Source: Siphonodentalium dalli
Lineage: Eukaryota; Mollusca; Scaphopoda; Gadilida; Siphonodentaliidae
Reading direction: 5' to 3'
Assembly: GCA_032622095.1 (NCBI GenBank)
Contig: CP136064.1
Location: 262,549,863 to 262,613,862, forward strand
DNA length: 64,000 bases
This document shows positions 43,201 through 58,200 of this stretch, one piece after another. The translations under genes and the position numbers were made by a program. A model generated the notes under the pieces. It saw only the letters and a program-made list of their open reading frames with translations. It ran no database searches and had not been told where the DNA came from. The stretch's first letter is position 1; each line of letters begins with the position of its first letter.

Positions 43201-46200
43201 TGGGGTGTAGTCTTAAAAGTGATACCTTTGATAGTTGGTTGGTATGTCATACTCACGCTGGGTGGTATGGTTCAAGAAAGTACAAATGCCATCAACAAAA
43301 GGGTGAAATGTTCAACGCAAAGAACATCCAGAGGAATGTTACGTTGATGAGCTCTTGCATTCAGTTCAACAAACATTGGTACACCAAGTGATTTCTTGGT
43401 AACATCACCATTGCGACCATTTTCCTGCATGAGACATTAACTACTATATTCTAAAGTTATATATATATAGCTATATGATCATAAAGGCCGCATTCCCCAA
43501 CGTCCACAACCATTGCCATCGAGACTGTAAATTGTTCTTTAAATACATAGTGAAATAAATGCACCACAGTTCCTGACATTTTCTTAAATAATACCGCCCA
43601 CATACTGACACTAACCCTGAGAGATAACAAAAAACGCATACATTCATTCTATAAAGACATTGTCCTTTAGTACATCCGACTGTTTTGAGGGAAGCTAGCA
43701 TAGTATCACCCAGACAGAATTGTACGTAGTTGAATCAGAAAGGCTTCGAAACGGATGTGGAAATACAATCTTACCACACCAAATAAAACCGACACGCATG
43801 ACATTCTATACCTTAAACATGCACCAGGTGTAGGGGTGGTGTATACCATGGCCCATTTCATTCCCACTATCATGGCGCATGTCCACAAACTAGCACCGCG
43901 AGCATTGTTCTTCTCTGCTGGGAAATATTCGACGAGACAATTGCGGGGGTCACACAGTTTGCTTCGGATCATGGTCAAGAAGTCTGGGTAGTCTGTACAC
44001 TATGGTTTCTCCTTAGCAGATAGACATCTGTCCAAGGGAATGAGACAGCTAGCAACATTCGAAACTGTCGAAGTTGTCCACATATGCCAATGCGTTCGCT
44101 GAGTTTGTGAGTGGACGATCCATCTATTGTGAAGTGACTAGCTAACTGGTTCGCCAGGTGTACATGTCGTTATCCCCATGGGTATGAGACACATACATAG
44201 AGATGGCCTGTATACTCATCGGTCATATGCCTTCCTAGTTCAAGATGACGCACAAATATCATATTTATCGAATATTTAAAATCGTAAGCTAGACACCAGA
44301 AAATGAATTGTTTGAAACGTTATGATTAGAGGGACCCTACTCCCAGGACGTGGTGAATACTTTGTCGGTGTGAGCGACCTAGATTTAGCAGACAAAGAAA
44401 TGGAAGCTGGTCCAGATAATTATGGACGTGACGTGGCAAATCAGAATCTGTTATCAGGTAATTGTTCTGATATAACTATTCGGCGCACCTACGCTTACGG
44501 CCATTATCGGCGCTAAGTGGAGAATGGATTTCGAAATGCCACATCGCGATATTAATTGTGGTTTTTCATCTTTCCAGAAGGATACGAGCTATGTTATGCG
44601 TGTTGATACCATTAAGTTGAACTAGTAGATAGTTTATGTACAGTTTCGTCCATACATACCGATATTATGACAAAAAGTTGAAATTAATATGTGAAAATAT
44701 CGATTTCTTTTCAATTTCTAGCCGCCAATTTAGCAGCGATCTTGGCTGTGAGTATCAATTGCCAAACCCTAATGAATACTTCATGTCACAATTCCATATC
44801 AATATGTAATGGTGGAAAGAAATCGCGAAACAATAACGCCCATCGTAAGAAAGTAAAGGAATATGGACTTGTTTTCAAATTTCGGTCGCCATTTTGGCCG
44901 CCATCTTCAATATGGAAAACACTTTCTTGCATGAGATGAAATGTAATTACTTCACCTCAGTATTTGCAACTCAACTGTAAGCATGGGTAAAGTTGTCTCG
45001 ACAATAATGCCCAATGATGTGAATATGAGGGAATTTCGGTAATTTTTCAAAATCTGTCCGCCATTGTGGGCGCCATTTTGGATTTGGGGGACTTTTATTT
45101 GGATATAGTACAAGGAGAGTTCTTCGCCTAGGTGTTCCCAGCTCACAATATTAAGCAGGTGTGGGGTTTTCATGACAATAATGGTCACTGATGTTAAAAT
45201 CGGCGATTTTCGGCGATTTTTTATTTCTGGTGGCCATTTTGGCCGCCATCTTGGATTTGGGTAAATATTTCTCAACTCAGGTATAAGAGGAATCCTAGCT
45301 TGAGTATCTCCTGCACATATATATGCATGGGTGTTGTTATAATAGCAATAACATTCATTGATTCGAAACATTACATCGCGTTATTAACGTAGATTCGGCT
45401 TTGACCTATTATACCGGCATTTGGGGAAAACGTGATATCGGACAAAAATATCCCGCAATGAACGTATATTATGGTACCCATGTGGTCGGCAGTGACTCCT
45501 CTATATGATAAATGCATAATATGACGCAAAGATGCCAAGATTTTCTCACAGAGACAAACGAAAGGTGGTAACATGTCAGAAAAATAGCATATTTTCACAT
45601 TTCGGCGGCCATCTTGGCCACCATATTGGATACTGATGTCGGATTTATGGCTAATTTGTAAGGGTTGTATATTAGCATAACGAATCGAGCGGAAAACAAG
45701 ACCGCATGTGCTATTATCTTTACTATAATGGCGATCAAAGAGACCTGGTGCATATAACAAAAATGACCGCCATGATGGACGCCATCTTGTCTGGAGTCTC
45801 TACGGCCACTTTTTGTTCTTGTTAACAAGTGAACAAAATTAGAGGAGACATTAAGAAAGAAAATTAGTGGGGTGAAGTTGAGTCCGGGGGGGGGGGGGTG
45901 CCGAGGTCGACCAATATCTCCTGGGCTATAATTATGCTTTAATTGTTAACGCTGCAAATTAATGCAGAACATGGATATGTACATATATACAATGGGGTCA
46001 CTTACATCGTCATCATCACCACCATCGTCAACATCCTCATCGTCGTCGACATCATCATAATCATCATCATCATCATCATCATTATTCATATGCATCATCA
46101 TCACCATCATCGTCATCATCACCAACATCATCATCACCTTCATCATCATCATCACCTTCATCATCATCATAATCGTCATCATCAACACCATCGTCATCAT

Positions 46201-49200
46201 CTTCATCATCCGAATTTTTGTCGCCGTCTTTATACTTCTTCGTCATCATCTACCGTCATCATTATCTCATCATCAACATCGTCGACGTTGTTATCGTCGT
46301 CGTCAATCGTCATCAATGTCGTTGCCGTCCTAGTAAAAATCGACGTAATTTTTGTTTTCTCATTTTGTAGATTAGGTACACATGCTGACATTACACATGT
46401 GTAATGCCAGCATGTGTACATGTTGTTAATCGAATCGCGTTGTGTCATCTCTTGTTTTTTCGTGAATCTTCATACACGCCTTAACAAATATCGCTAAACT
46501 TTTCTGAATAGCTGGGTTTTGGCTACCGAGTAAAATATAAAATCGTGCTCTAGATGGCTCTTGCCAAAAATTAGCCGGGATATATCTCATTCTTAGATCC
46601 AAGTATTTTGGACAAATCATCACAACGTGGTACTCGTCTTCTATGTGGGTCCTGCATTTTTGACAGGCTCGAGATGTTTCTTTATTTTTACTCCACCTCC
46701 CAGACTCACAACGCAGTTTGTGATTACATGTTCTTAGTCGTAATAGTTCTTGGGCTAGATCACGCGGTAGATTTTGCAATAGGATTCATATTTCATTGTC
46801 CGTTTAAAGGCCCACTTAATTTTCGAACCCCAAGATTATTTTTTGTATAGTGACTTGATATATGGTTTTAATAACAATCTATGCCATAAAATATGATTAA
46901 AATACTATAATTCATCAGTATTTGAAACATCTGTGTCTCAGAAGATGCCCTCAGAGAAATAGAAAACTGCTGAAGACTTCCCCCCTCTTGCATCCAGAAT
47001 GCAACATAATTCAAACTTTTTTAATGAAAGGGGAAGAACTCTATCTTTAATATATAGTTATTCCCCCTGCATTGAAAATAATAGTGATTTTTACTTCAAT
47101 CTCGATAACAAAACTCAACAAAAACAACATGTCCACAGTTTATTACACCGGATTTGTTGACAATACAATGTTTTGGAGCTTTCTCTTTCAACTGGTATAT
47201 AATATGACATATATTTTATATAAAGTAATCTGGGGGTTCCAAAATTAAGTGGGCCTTTAAAGTTCATGTATAATTTACCACGAGAGGAGTTGTACATGTC
47301 CCACCACCAAGACTGAATAAAATGATCTTTGAGTGTGCTTTCGATGGCCATTATTTCTTCGGAATAAATTTTCTGACATGTCCATATATAACTCATGCCG
47401 ACGGAATCCAATGTGCCTTTAACTGATTGAATCCACGTTTTCACCTTGTTCGTCCTACCCAGCTCCCCCAATCTGACGAAAAGTAGATAAAGTTCCCGAG
47501 CTAGAGGCGAACTCTTGCCCTTTAGTATGCGGTTCCAATATTGAATAATTCTCATCTTACATCTGACACTGACTGGATATCTGCCAATTTCTCCGTACAC
47601 CATGAACGTGGGACGGTGGGAGTGCTGGTTTTCATATTAAGAATATGCTTATAAAATCTCAGGATTACTTTGTCTATTTCTGATGTGTTTTCTATACCCC
47701 ATATTTCACTTACATATAGAAGAATTGGTTCTATAGTTTTGTCGAAAAGCGTTAATAGTTGGTCGTTGGTCAAATTTAGGTTGTTGATATTCCATAAAAA
47801 CCCATGCATCGCTTTATTCCCAATCACCGATATGGCTTTGACTGCTTTGCAAAATATGCCTGTAAACTCGATTCCGAGATCATTCATAGTGTCAACATAT
47901 TCTATTTTATTGCCACCTAGATACAGATCGTCAAAATCTTATGGTTTTCGGTTGCAGAAGAGAATTTCTTTTGTATTTGAAGTGTTTACGTTTAGTTTCC
48001 ACGACGATGTATAATCCCCAAACGCCTCGAGGGCTCTTTGCATACTTGCCTGGTTGTCGACAAACAACACAGTATCGTCCGCATACAACAAACACATGAT
48101 TATAATATATACTCCTAGTTTTTGTGTGAATTGATCGCCTAGGAATTTCAACCCGTCGATAGCACAATCTTTGAGGAATGGTTCGAGGTCATTTATAAAC
48201 AACGAGAACAATAACGGAGATAGTAAACCCCTTGTCTAACACCCACACTGCAAATAAAAAATTCTGACCGCTCGCTATTCTGAACTACACAAGTTTTATG
48301 GTTTCCGTACATGCTACGAATAATTCTTTAAAATTTTCCGTTTATACTGGATGTCATAAGTTTAATCCAAAGTCCCTCCCTCCATACTGTGTCGAATGCC
48401 TTCTTAAAATCGATAAAACAGCAGTATATTTGTTTTCCTCTTGCAAGATAAAAGTCAATAAGACTTTTCATAATGAATATATTGTCGGTAGTTGAATGAC
48501 TTTTACGGAATCCTGCCTGAAACTGTGTTGGTATGTCCTCAGCCTCACAAAATTATGTGAGTCGATTATTCAGGACGGATGTAAATAGTTTGCCAAGTAC
48601 AATGAGAAGAGTTATCCCTCTGTATGAATCGGGTTTTTTCGTGTCGCCCTTTCGTTTATAAATTGGCTGAATCATACCTTCGGTCCATCTAGTAGGGAAG
48701 CAACCTGTATCTAAAATTGCGCTAAATAGCTTACAGTAAATTTTAGACATTATATTTATTGTGTGTTTTCGATATTCTGGGCATATATTATCTAGACCCG
48801 GCGATTTAACAAGTTTAAGTTTATCAACAGCCAATAATATTTCGTCGCTAGTGATATGACAATTTAAAGGACCTTGTGCATCAATATCAAACATGTTTTC
48901 AAGTAGCATACTTACATTGTTGTCGTCGTGTGACTCGGCGAGGCCTTTGAAGTGTTCATAGAATAGGTCAATTGATATCGTAGATTCTTTCTTGGGCCCG
49001 GTATGTTTCCCTTTCATAACTTTTAACGTTTTCCAGAACTCACTCGGATTTATAAATGCATTGCGTAGTTGATAACATCTCTTTTGGTTATGTTCCGCGA
49101 TTTTCCTTGTAATTACGCATCTGTAGAGTTCACGAGAGTGCGATTGTGCGATGTTTTCTGTCGTCGATATTTGTTCCTCGATTTATGAAAAACATTTCGC

Positions 49201-52200
49201 ATTCGATCGCATTCGCCGTCATACCATTCTTTCTGTTCCTCCCGTTTACTAATCCGCGAAACTCCCCCACCCTTGTATGCTTTATTTTCGTATATATGTG
49301 CTCTATATATTATAACGCATGTGCGTGAATATATATATTATGTATCTGATTCTGTAATTCTAAAATCTGTAATATCACTATATGATGACCATAATAAATT
49401 GAATTGAATTGAATTGTTAGAAATTTTACACCAACAATGGGTTGATTTTCCAACAATCTGTTATGGGGAATGCATAATTTCCTATTTTTGGTAAAAATGT
49501 TGGACTGGAATGGCAATCAGTTGGACATTTTCCAAACTCAGAGGCGGTGGCAGATCTGATATTTACAACAATTGGAAAGCTTGAGGCCAGTATAGATGCT
49601 AGGGTTAAGAAATGTTCATGTTTATATATCACAATTTCCTGGTACCCATCCCTCCCAAAATAAAACTGCGAAATAATAAAGAACAAATGTAGTTGTTAAT
49701 TTGCTGGGCGTTTGACCACTAGATGTTAGGAATTTGCAATTGTAATGTTCAGATATCAAAATATTCTCATACCATGGTCGTCCAGTGGATTATGCCCCTA
49801 CCCCCGGCAAGTGGTCACAAGACTACTGATCCATTTAGAATAGCCTATCACCCAGGAATTTGAGGGAAGAGTTGGAAAGAACCAAAGCCAGGAGTGGTGC
49901 AATGGAATTTATCAAACAAAAGTTGTGACTTTTGCGAGGTTCAAATGAGAGGGGTGAAGCTGGAAGTGTTTTCGAGATCGTCGGTCGGTAGAATATTTGG
50001 CATATATGTATTTCACTGGGACCGTATTGGCAGATTCCTATTTGATGTAAATATTAGTTCTATATCATGGTGACGCATTTGTCATGAGGTAAATAGACAC
50101 AAATTATATGGGATGTCCATATTCGTCCTGTATTCACTATATATTCCTACATTCACAACCATTTTATAATTCAAACATGGTAAGTACACAATGGTCCATA
50201 ACAATCAAATGAATAATAAACTTGATATCCCAATCACCACTCATCAAATAACTGGACTGTCAACACGGCCCAGTGAATTCCAGTTCAAAGCGATAATTAG
50301 GATTTGTGACAATGCCTTGGCAAGCGAAGTCGATGCAGCGAGGACGCACACTATCAGGCCAAGCAAACTAAATGTTTGTTGTAGTTGGAAGGTGTCCATG
50401 CTGTTAACACATATGCACAGGTGTCAGCTAGACTTCCACCCATGCGTTATCTGAGATCTAACATCATGTGAGTCAGAAATATTGTGTTTATTGGTTTATA
50501 CATGCACAACCAAGTAGTACATATCGCAGGATTGAGCATTGTTCATGGGCCGGGGGGGGGGGGGGTCGATTGACACATTTTTAATAACGATTTCAATCCC
50601 AAATCTCCGGATCACTATTTAAAGTGGCAACTTAATTTGCGTACAAATCTTTATTAGTCTGACAGACTCGGAACTTGTTTAATGGCCATGTTCATATTTT
50701 TCGTTAAAATTTTTATTGACTTTTAGTTAAATATATCATACATTGTAATAACATTGACAAATTTCTAAGTAAAATTATAGCAAACATTTTAAATTTCGCC
50801 TTGTTATTCTTTAAATACTGTGGTTTAAGATTGATATTCCCCTCGCTGTCGGGCATTCGTCCAAATCACACCTCGGCTTCGCCTCGGTGAATTATGTGTC
50901 CGAATGCCCGACAGCTCGGGGAATATCCTATACATACACCAAGTGTCGAGTGTTATACAAAAACATGGTAGCATCTGAAAGAGATGGTCCTGGAATGCAA
51001 TCCAGGACCCGAAGAACGTTAGAAAATAAGTATAGGCCTTCCAATTTCCCACATCAATCGAAAAAATCATAACGATTTGAAGAATTTATACATTCGGAAT
51101 ATCATGGTTGTTGATGATGTTCAAGAGAGGTTGCGCGTTGGCCGATTTGGTTGGTCACTTCCGTTTACAACTTCCGACATTTCTCTCCCGTTTTCTGAAG
51201 TTAAAAGGCTCGTATTATCTATATAATTGGTGACGTCACAAACTAAAAATGTTCGCATAAAGTACGCCATGTGGTCGTTATTGGTAAATTGAATGCTGCT
51301 GGTTACCAAAAACTGGACAAACTTTATCAGATTAGTTATACAGCTCACAATTCTTCCATGCAGAGAAAACTAGTTAACTGAAGCTTAAAATGTCGCCATA
51401 ATATATGATCAAGGTTTTTATCATAATCAAAAGACATTACAATTCAGATCAAACTATTTTTAATTCGAAAGAACCTTATCTGAAAAAAAACACGGGGACA
51501 TTCGTTAGTGGTACAGAACAATTACCTTTTCGTCACCAAGCGTTGTTGTTAAGGATTGGAAACATCTTTCCGACTTCATAGTTGAGACAGAAGATTCGAC
51601 TCAGTTCAAAGCATACCTGGGCTACTCGTGAGCACTGTGCCAGGTCATCTACTTTCTTCTGAAACTGTTACCGGGACATAACGTCGCGAGATTTATTTTG
51701 CATGTTGATGATGATTAATGGCACGTGTATTTTGTTCCAGAATGAGTTTATTGTTGCTTCTGGAAATAAAAACTGGACGAGCTCTATCGGAGTATGCTCA
51801 GATAAAGGTTCCGGTTGGATATTAGATGAATTTGGTATGGATTTGTCTGTGAATTCAAGCGATTTCTATAAAGACTGCTATTGGATCGGACTACACAGAA
51901 ATTACAGTTATATATGGACTAATGGTGAGAATTCCTTAAGATGTCACTATCCCATCCAAATTTAAACCAAATTAGTTGAACACTTTTCAGACAAGTTCTG
52001 CTCACCAGGGAAATAAAAAAGAAATTACTTACAATTAGCATTCCTTAGTAGTCCACATACATCTCGCCGAGTCCAAGAACGCCAAAGTTAATTTGATGAA
52101 AGTAGGTATAAAGACATTTGTATTATATTTCCATCAACTTTTAACATCAAAATCGTATCCTCAATTCCCAGAATACCGAGCGTATTATTCCACTCTCAGC

Positions 52201-55200
52201 ACTGCGCCATTACGTCATATTTTTGCGTCATTCGTTATCCTTGTGCTTCATTGAGGTCCGGGTCGTAACTAGCCGGTATCGAAAATATAATAAACACAAT
52301 AGTTAAAGGGGGAAAGGATGCCTACATACTGTGGGTTTCGTCCATTACTTTTGACATTCTGACGGCCCTTGTTGAGCTTCGAAATTTGTAAATATTGTGT
52401 CTGTAAGAACATTTCAACTTGTAAATTTGAAATGAATCATCCGAGTTGGTTGTGATTTGGTATCTCGATAGCTCAGTTTAATGGGGAATGATACTAGCCT
52501 ACTATGGGGTTCTTTCATTTAGTGTTACCCGTGTTATGACTCTGTGTGGACATTTCACTATGCGGACATTTTGCATTGTAACTCCAGTATCAATGGTCAG
52601 GCTTGAATGTTATTTGGAATGATAATAGACCAGGATTGGCGGAAGGATGCTGATATGTGTTGTCCATGTGTGAGAGTTAGTGCCCTTGTTGGAAATAGAA
52701 AGATTTAGCCATCTTTGCTTCACATTTAGCATTGTTACTCAAGTACCAACAGTTGGAATAGTGTTACGTCAATATGAGTGAAGTACATGCATAAATATTA
52801 ATCGGCATAATATATAAGATGTCAATTAACCGCACACATCGCTTGAAAATGTTCAATGCGAATATATCAGTATTCATGTTGCCAAGAAAGACAAGCGCAA
52901 CGACAATCGTAGCATATGCCCCCAACGCTCAGTTTAGAAAGTGAGCAATACCAACTATGAATGGACAATTGTGTTATTTTCTGAATTGAAAATGGTCCGT
53001 CACCTGAACGAAATTGATGGATGTTATGTGTTCTGAATTAGAGGAGTTTATGTGTTCTGTCATGTTCTAATCATATTTATAATGGGCATGGTAATTAGTC
53101 ATCCCGATTATATTGTATTGGGGCGTATTTGAAAAAATATATATCAGTTGCTAACTACGACTGTATACTGATATTTATATGTGTTATTGTTATTAGCCCA
53201 ATTTTACTGCACAGGGCAACAGGTGGTATTGCAAGTAACAGAACAAAAGTCCCATGACGTTGAAGCAAACTGTCTTATACTGCGCAGAAATTCAACTGGT
53301 GGATTTGGTATTCACGACGCACCATGCACTGAACACCACACCTTCCTATGCGAACAATACACTCAAGGTGAGCCCACATTAGATGTCCATACAATTATTA
53401 TTGCTCGCAAATTTGTGAAACTTGTGATTGAACATTATTTCGCTTCCACATGTTTAACTTCCACATGGTTTATCATCCACATGATTTATCATCCACAAGA
53501 TTTATCGTCCACGCATGAGCTCTATGCATATGTAATATGCTGAAAAACTTCTCTTCTCTAGGACACTACTCATTCCTAGTGACTCCAACAGAGATCTTAA
53601 TTTAACATTAATATGTTACACCCACCTGCTAATGCATGTATCTAACGATACACGTTATGCATATGTAATATATGTCGTTTGAAAGAGGCAGTAACGTTGT
53701 TTCACGCGTTAAACTATTATAACGTCCATTTGATGTGGAGTTCTGTATATGTATGTTCCTTATCAGATTGATTTTATGCAACGAATTGAGATATTTTATT
53801 GAAAATTCTTCACTTGTCTCACTTCTTCACACCATTGGTGGGAAATATGTTGCACATGTGGTGGTCATGTACGTGGTTTTATTCCTGTCCATTTCAATAC
53901 CTCCAAATTAACAAATAATACTAATAATACATCTCCCAACAAGGCACAACTCAACATTGTTTTTCTGTAACATGGAAACAAGGCATAATACCCTATTGTC
54001 TTTCTGTAACAGGGAAACGCAACACTAATGGTGGCCGCATCGGAAACTACCAAACGACTACACACACTGTCTAGGGTCCTACTGTCAATGTAATAAACTC
54101 ACCATGATCGGAACCTACTGACATAAGTTAATAACTATAACAATATAAAGACAATATACCTTTTCCGGGCCACATTTACACAACATTCAACTTCAACGTT
54201 TTATTCAGTCTTTTAACATTTTACATTGCATAAGACTGTATATATTCATAACATATTTACAATAATAAATGAGTCATGTGATATATAGGACAAATCTGTC
54301 CTAATTTGGAAAAACATTCCAAGAAATCCACCGAGGGCACAAACCCGGTCCGCCAACGGTTTTTGTTCAGGAACTATCACCATCAGAGGGCCGGGTCCCT
54401 GCCCTCCGCCGCCCTCCATGAATTGTGATTCCATGGTGCAATCACTGCACATAATCACCCCCCACAATATATAACACAAAGATCAAAATCAAATTATTAA
54501 GTAATATGTAGTACAACGTGTGGCACATTTATGGGCATATATAACACAAATGTCACATACATACATACATATGTACATGTACGAATCGACGCTTTCCGTC
54601 AACAGTTTATAAACTAAGTAAATATTGTGATCTAGCTCCATCTCCCATTTGAGGTACGTCACTGCATTCAGATATTTAGGTCAGTGGCCACGCTTAGCAC
54701 TAAATTGTGTCGCGCGTGTTTCTTAAAATAGAAATGATACTGTAGTCGGTTTCACGGTCACTGGGTCGGTACGTTCATCGTGCTTCGAAACGATTTCTTT
54801 CTGTTGGTTATTATGCAATTTGCTCGTAAGTTTGTTCACATTGAGGAATATTTGACATGGAATTACATTTTCAATATGTGCGCGTGTTCACTGAGGGGAT
54901 GGAGATAGAACAGATAGTGTCGGTAAGAACGTTATTTTTCTTTTCATAAACAATCTTGCATAGCCACCTTTTTGTTAGATCATGCCATGAATCTCCACCC
55001 AGCTGTCAGCTGGAGTAAGCTGTCAGCAGGAGCAGAGATTCATGTCATGATCTACATTTGTGTTAGCAGTCAGTGGATTTTTCTCCCTTTGCACATAGGA
55101 GCATCACAGGCTGATCTGTAGACTAAATACATTAAGTCTCCATATCACCTGGCTGGTCCATATGCAGTCATTGGTTCAAATTCAGCATACATTGATATAT

Positions 55201-58200
55201 GCTTGTATATGACACACACCAGAATAACTGCATAAGTACAGTACATGTCATATTGAAATAGATCTTTAATAGTAACCCAGTAAATGGGGAAGCTTTTGGC
55301 AAATTCGAAATATGATTTCATGTGTATTCCAACAAACATGTCATGTAGCCTTATCATTTTCTGGGTAAGATGTCGCTACTGTGATATAACATAGACTAGA
55401 GACTTATTTTGTATCCATTTGTTTCTCTAATAACATTACTTATCATTTATATAATAGTACTTTTCCAAATTCAAGTAAATAAATAGATATCATTTTACCA
55501 TACACTAATTTTCAAGCCAAACGTCTGACCTACTGATACAAAATTTCAAATTTACTATCACATAATGCAGTGTATATTGGTAACATATTGACATATGTTG
55601 TGTTATCTCCCTTTGACTGCACATGGGAACAGTTCCAGGCTGACATGGGCACTATATATAACTTTATTTAACTCAAAGTCATACATCAAGTCTACATGTC
55701 CCCTGGTTGGTCCATATGCAGTCATCGGTTTAAATTGGATATAACTTGTGCTATACATTTATGCACAACTGTGATACAGAAGTTGGTGTCATCTCTGAAA
55801 AAACTTACAAATGTAGCTTCCATTTGATGTCGCTGCTGTGATATAACATAGACTGGAGACTTATTTTGTATCCATTTGTTTCTCTAATAACACTACTTGT
55901 CAGTTATATAATAGTACTTTTCAAAATTCAGGTAAATAAATAGATATTATTTTACCATACATTAATTTTCAAGCCAAATGTCTGACCTACTGATACAAAT
56001 TTTCAATTTTACTATCACATAATGCAGTGTATAGTGGTAACATATTGACATCTATTGTATTATCTCCCTTTGACTGTACATGGGAACAGTTCCAGGCTGA
56101 CATGGGCACTATATATAACTTTATTTAACTCAAAGTCATACATCAAGTCTCCATGTCCCCTGGTTGGTCCATATGCAGTTATCGGTTTAAATTGGGCATA
56201 ACTGTATATAATAACATATCATGTTTAGGAGATCAAATGGTTGATTGCATGCTACAGGTTATTTCATATATATATATTTTGCAGGGAGGCGGGTGACCTA
56301 TAACAACCGCATCAGGCCACAAATTTTCATCCCTCAATAATATGGAGGAGATTTTCATTTCTACACTAATGTGAAACACAGATTGGTGTCATCTCTGGAC
56401 AAATTTTCAACTTCAAGTCTTAAACTTCAACTTCCACTTTTAACAATATAAGTAAAATATCATATATTGTATTTCCACCATCAGTGTCTCTACTGACACT
56501 GTTTCCCTGGTATAACGAGCAATCTAACAACCGCATCTGGCCACATATTCACATCTCTCAATAATATAGAGGGGTAGTTTCATGTATACACTACTGTGAT
56601 ACAGAAGTTGGTGTCATCTCTGAAAAAACTTACAAATGTAACTTCCATTTGTAACATTTAAGCAAAATTCATATATTGTGTATCCACCATCCACCGACAC
56701 TGCTTGTGGATACAATGTCAGGTATACCATACTAGTAAAACTCCAAATTAACGGTCATATATTACCATATTCTCAGCTTCATTCCAAATTTAACTATCAT
56801 ATATTACCATATCCTCAACTTCACTCCAAGTTTCCTCATAGTATAAGATTTAAATAAGTCTATGCCATGCACTAATATATCTTTCAGTTTATGTTTTATG
56901 AACTCCAGAATCACGTGTTCAGTCGACACACTGTTATTTCAATCATGCACCTCTGTTTCGTCTAGTCCTGTGAACATCAAGTTTCCCCTCATACTCCTTC
57001 CCTGTAAGTCTACCATTTTTTCTTTTAGCTCACTAAGTTTATTTGTGTGGTCTTCTAGTACTGATTTTATGGCTTTGTTTTCAGACTGGAGAGTTTTCAT
57101 TGCCTCATGTAACCTCATGTTGTCTTTCATTATTTTGGCAAAAGCTGGTTGGGTCATTTCATGGTCTATTGGTGTAGTTTATCCTTGCTGCGCATTTCCG
57201 TTTTCTATTGCTGTTTCTCGCGAATCAAGAGACGATACATTTTTTTCCACAATATCTACCCTTGTCCTGAGTGAGCTTACATCTGCCTTTACATTTTCAA
57301 GCACATGTAGTTGAAGTTGTATCGTTTGCAGAGCTGCCATAACCTCAAGCATGTCACTCTTCCTACATATTGGGTCTGAGGAAAAATCTTGGTTGTTGAC
57401 TGTCATTTAATGTGGCTTTAACGTTCTCTGTCTGTACAGTTGTGTTCAAAACTAGGTCAGTCTGATAATTTCCACTTTTCGAGGCACAAACGTTTTCAAG
57501 TTTACTCTTGGCTGTTTCACATTCTATTCCGTCGGGTATGGCGTTTAATAAAGATAAACTTGTTGTAAGTACTTGCGATATGTCGCCGAGTGAAGATTGA
57601 TGACTGTCTCTTCCATTGTCGTGAAATTCTTTCAATGGCTGACACGGCGGCTTCGGTAGTCAGTTCGGTTGACGCTTTGCGCTTATTTTCGGCGTCTTTC
57701 TCCATTAGAATGGTGTAATATGGCCTGCGATTCTATGCTTCTAATGTGGTTCTATCATATATGTAGCCGAGCATTGAATGTCTGTTATTTTTCCTGATTT
57801 TGATGGGAAATTTCGGCTATCAGTAAAAAGCACAGCCACCCGCCATTACCGCAATCACGTAACATATTTTACACTACCCGATTTCAAGACTACAACTAGG
57901 TTATTGTGAATAAAACAGACATCTCGGAATGTTGAGTATATTATATGTATATAACAAGGCGTAATCAATAAAGTCTTTTATTTCTTGAGTAGAAGGCGAA
58001 ATCTCTTAGATTTAAAAGTACTTTGGCTCTGGTGGACAGTTCTAAGAAGAATGTGCCGCCCCTTGCTACGCTCCGAACGTTTCCGCTTAGATGGTCTGAC
58101 GTGTCGGTTCTAAACATAGCCCAGACAACTGTCCAGAAAGGTTGGATGCATTGATACAAGTGTTTCCGTACATGTGTCTTCCATCCATATGTATTATTTC

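Noticed and set aside
44322-44516. Possible CTLD-like exon (YFVGVSDLD)
   Set aside because: It lies in the right arm of the 5-kb inverted repeat and has a decayed mirror copy, so it belongs to the mobile element.
45943-46404. His-rich (plus) and Met/Asp-rich (minus) ORFs
   Set aside because: They are translations of the CAT/CAC microsatellite.
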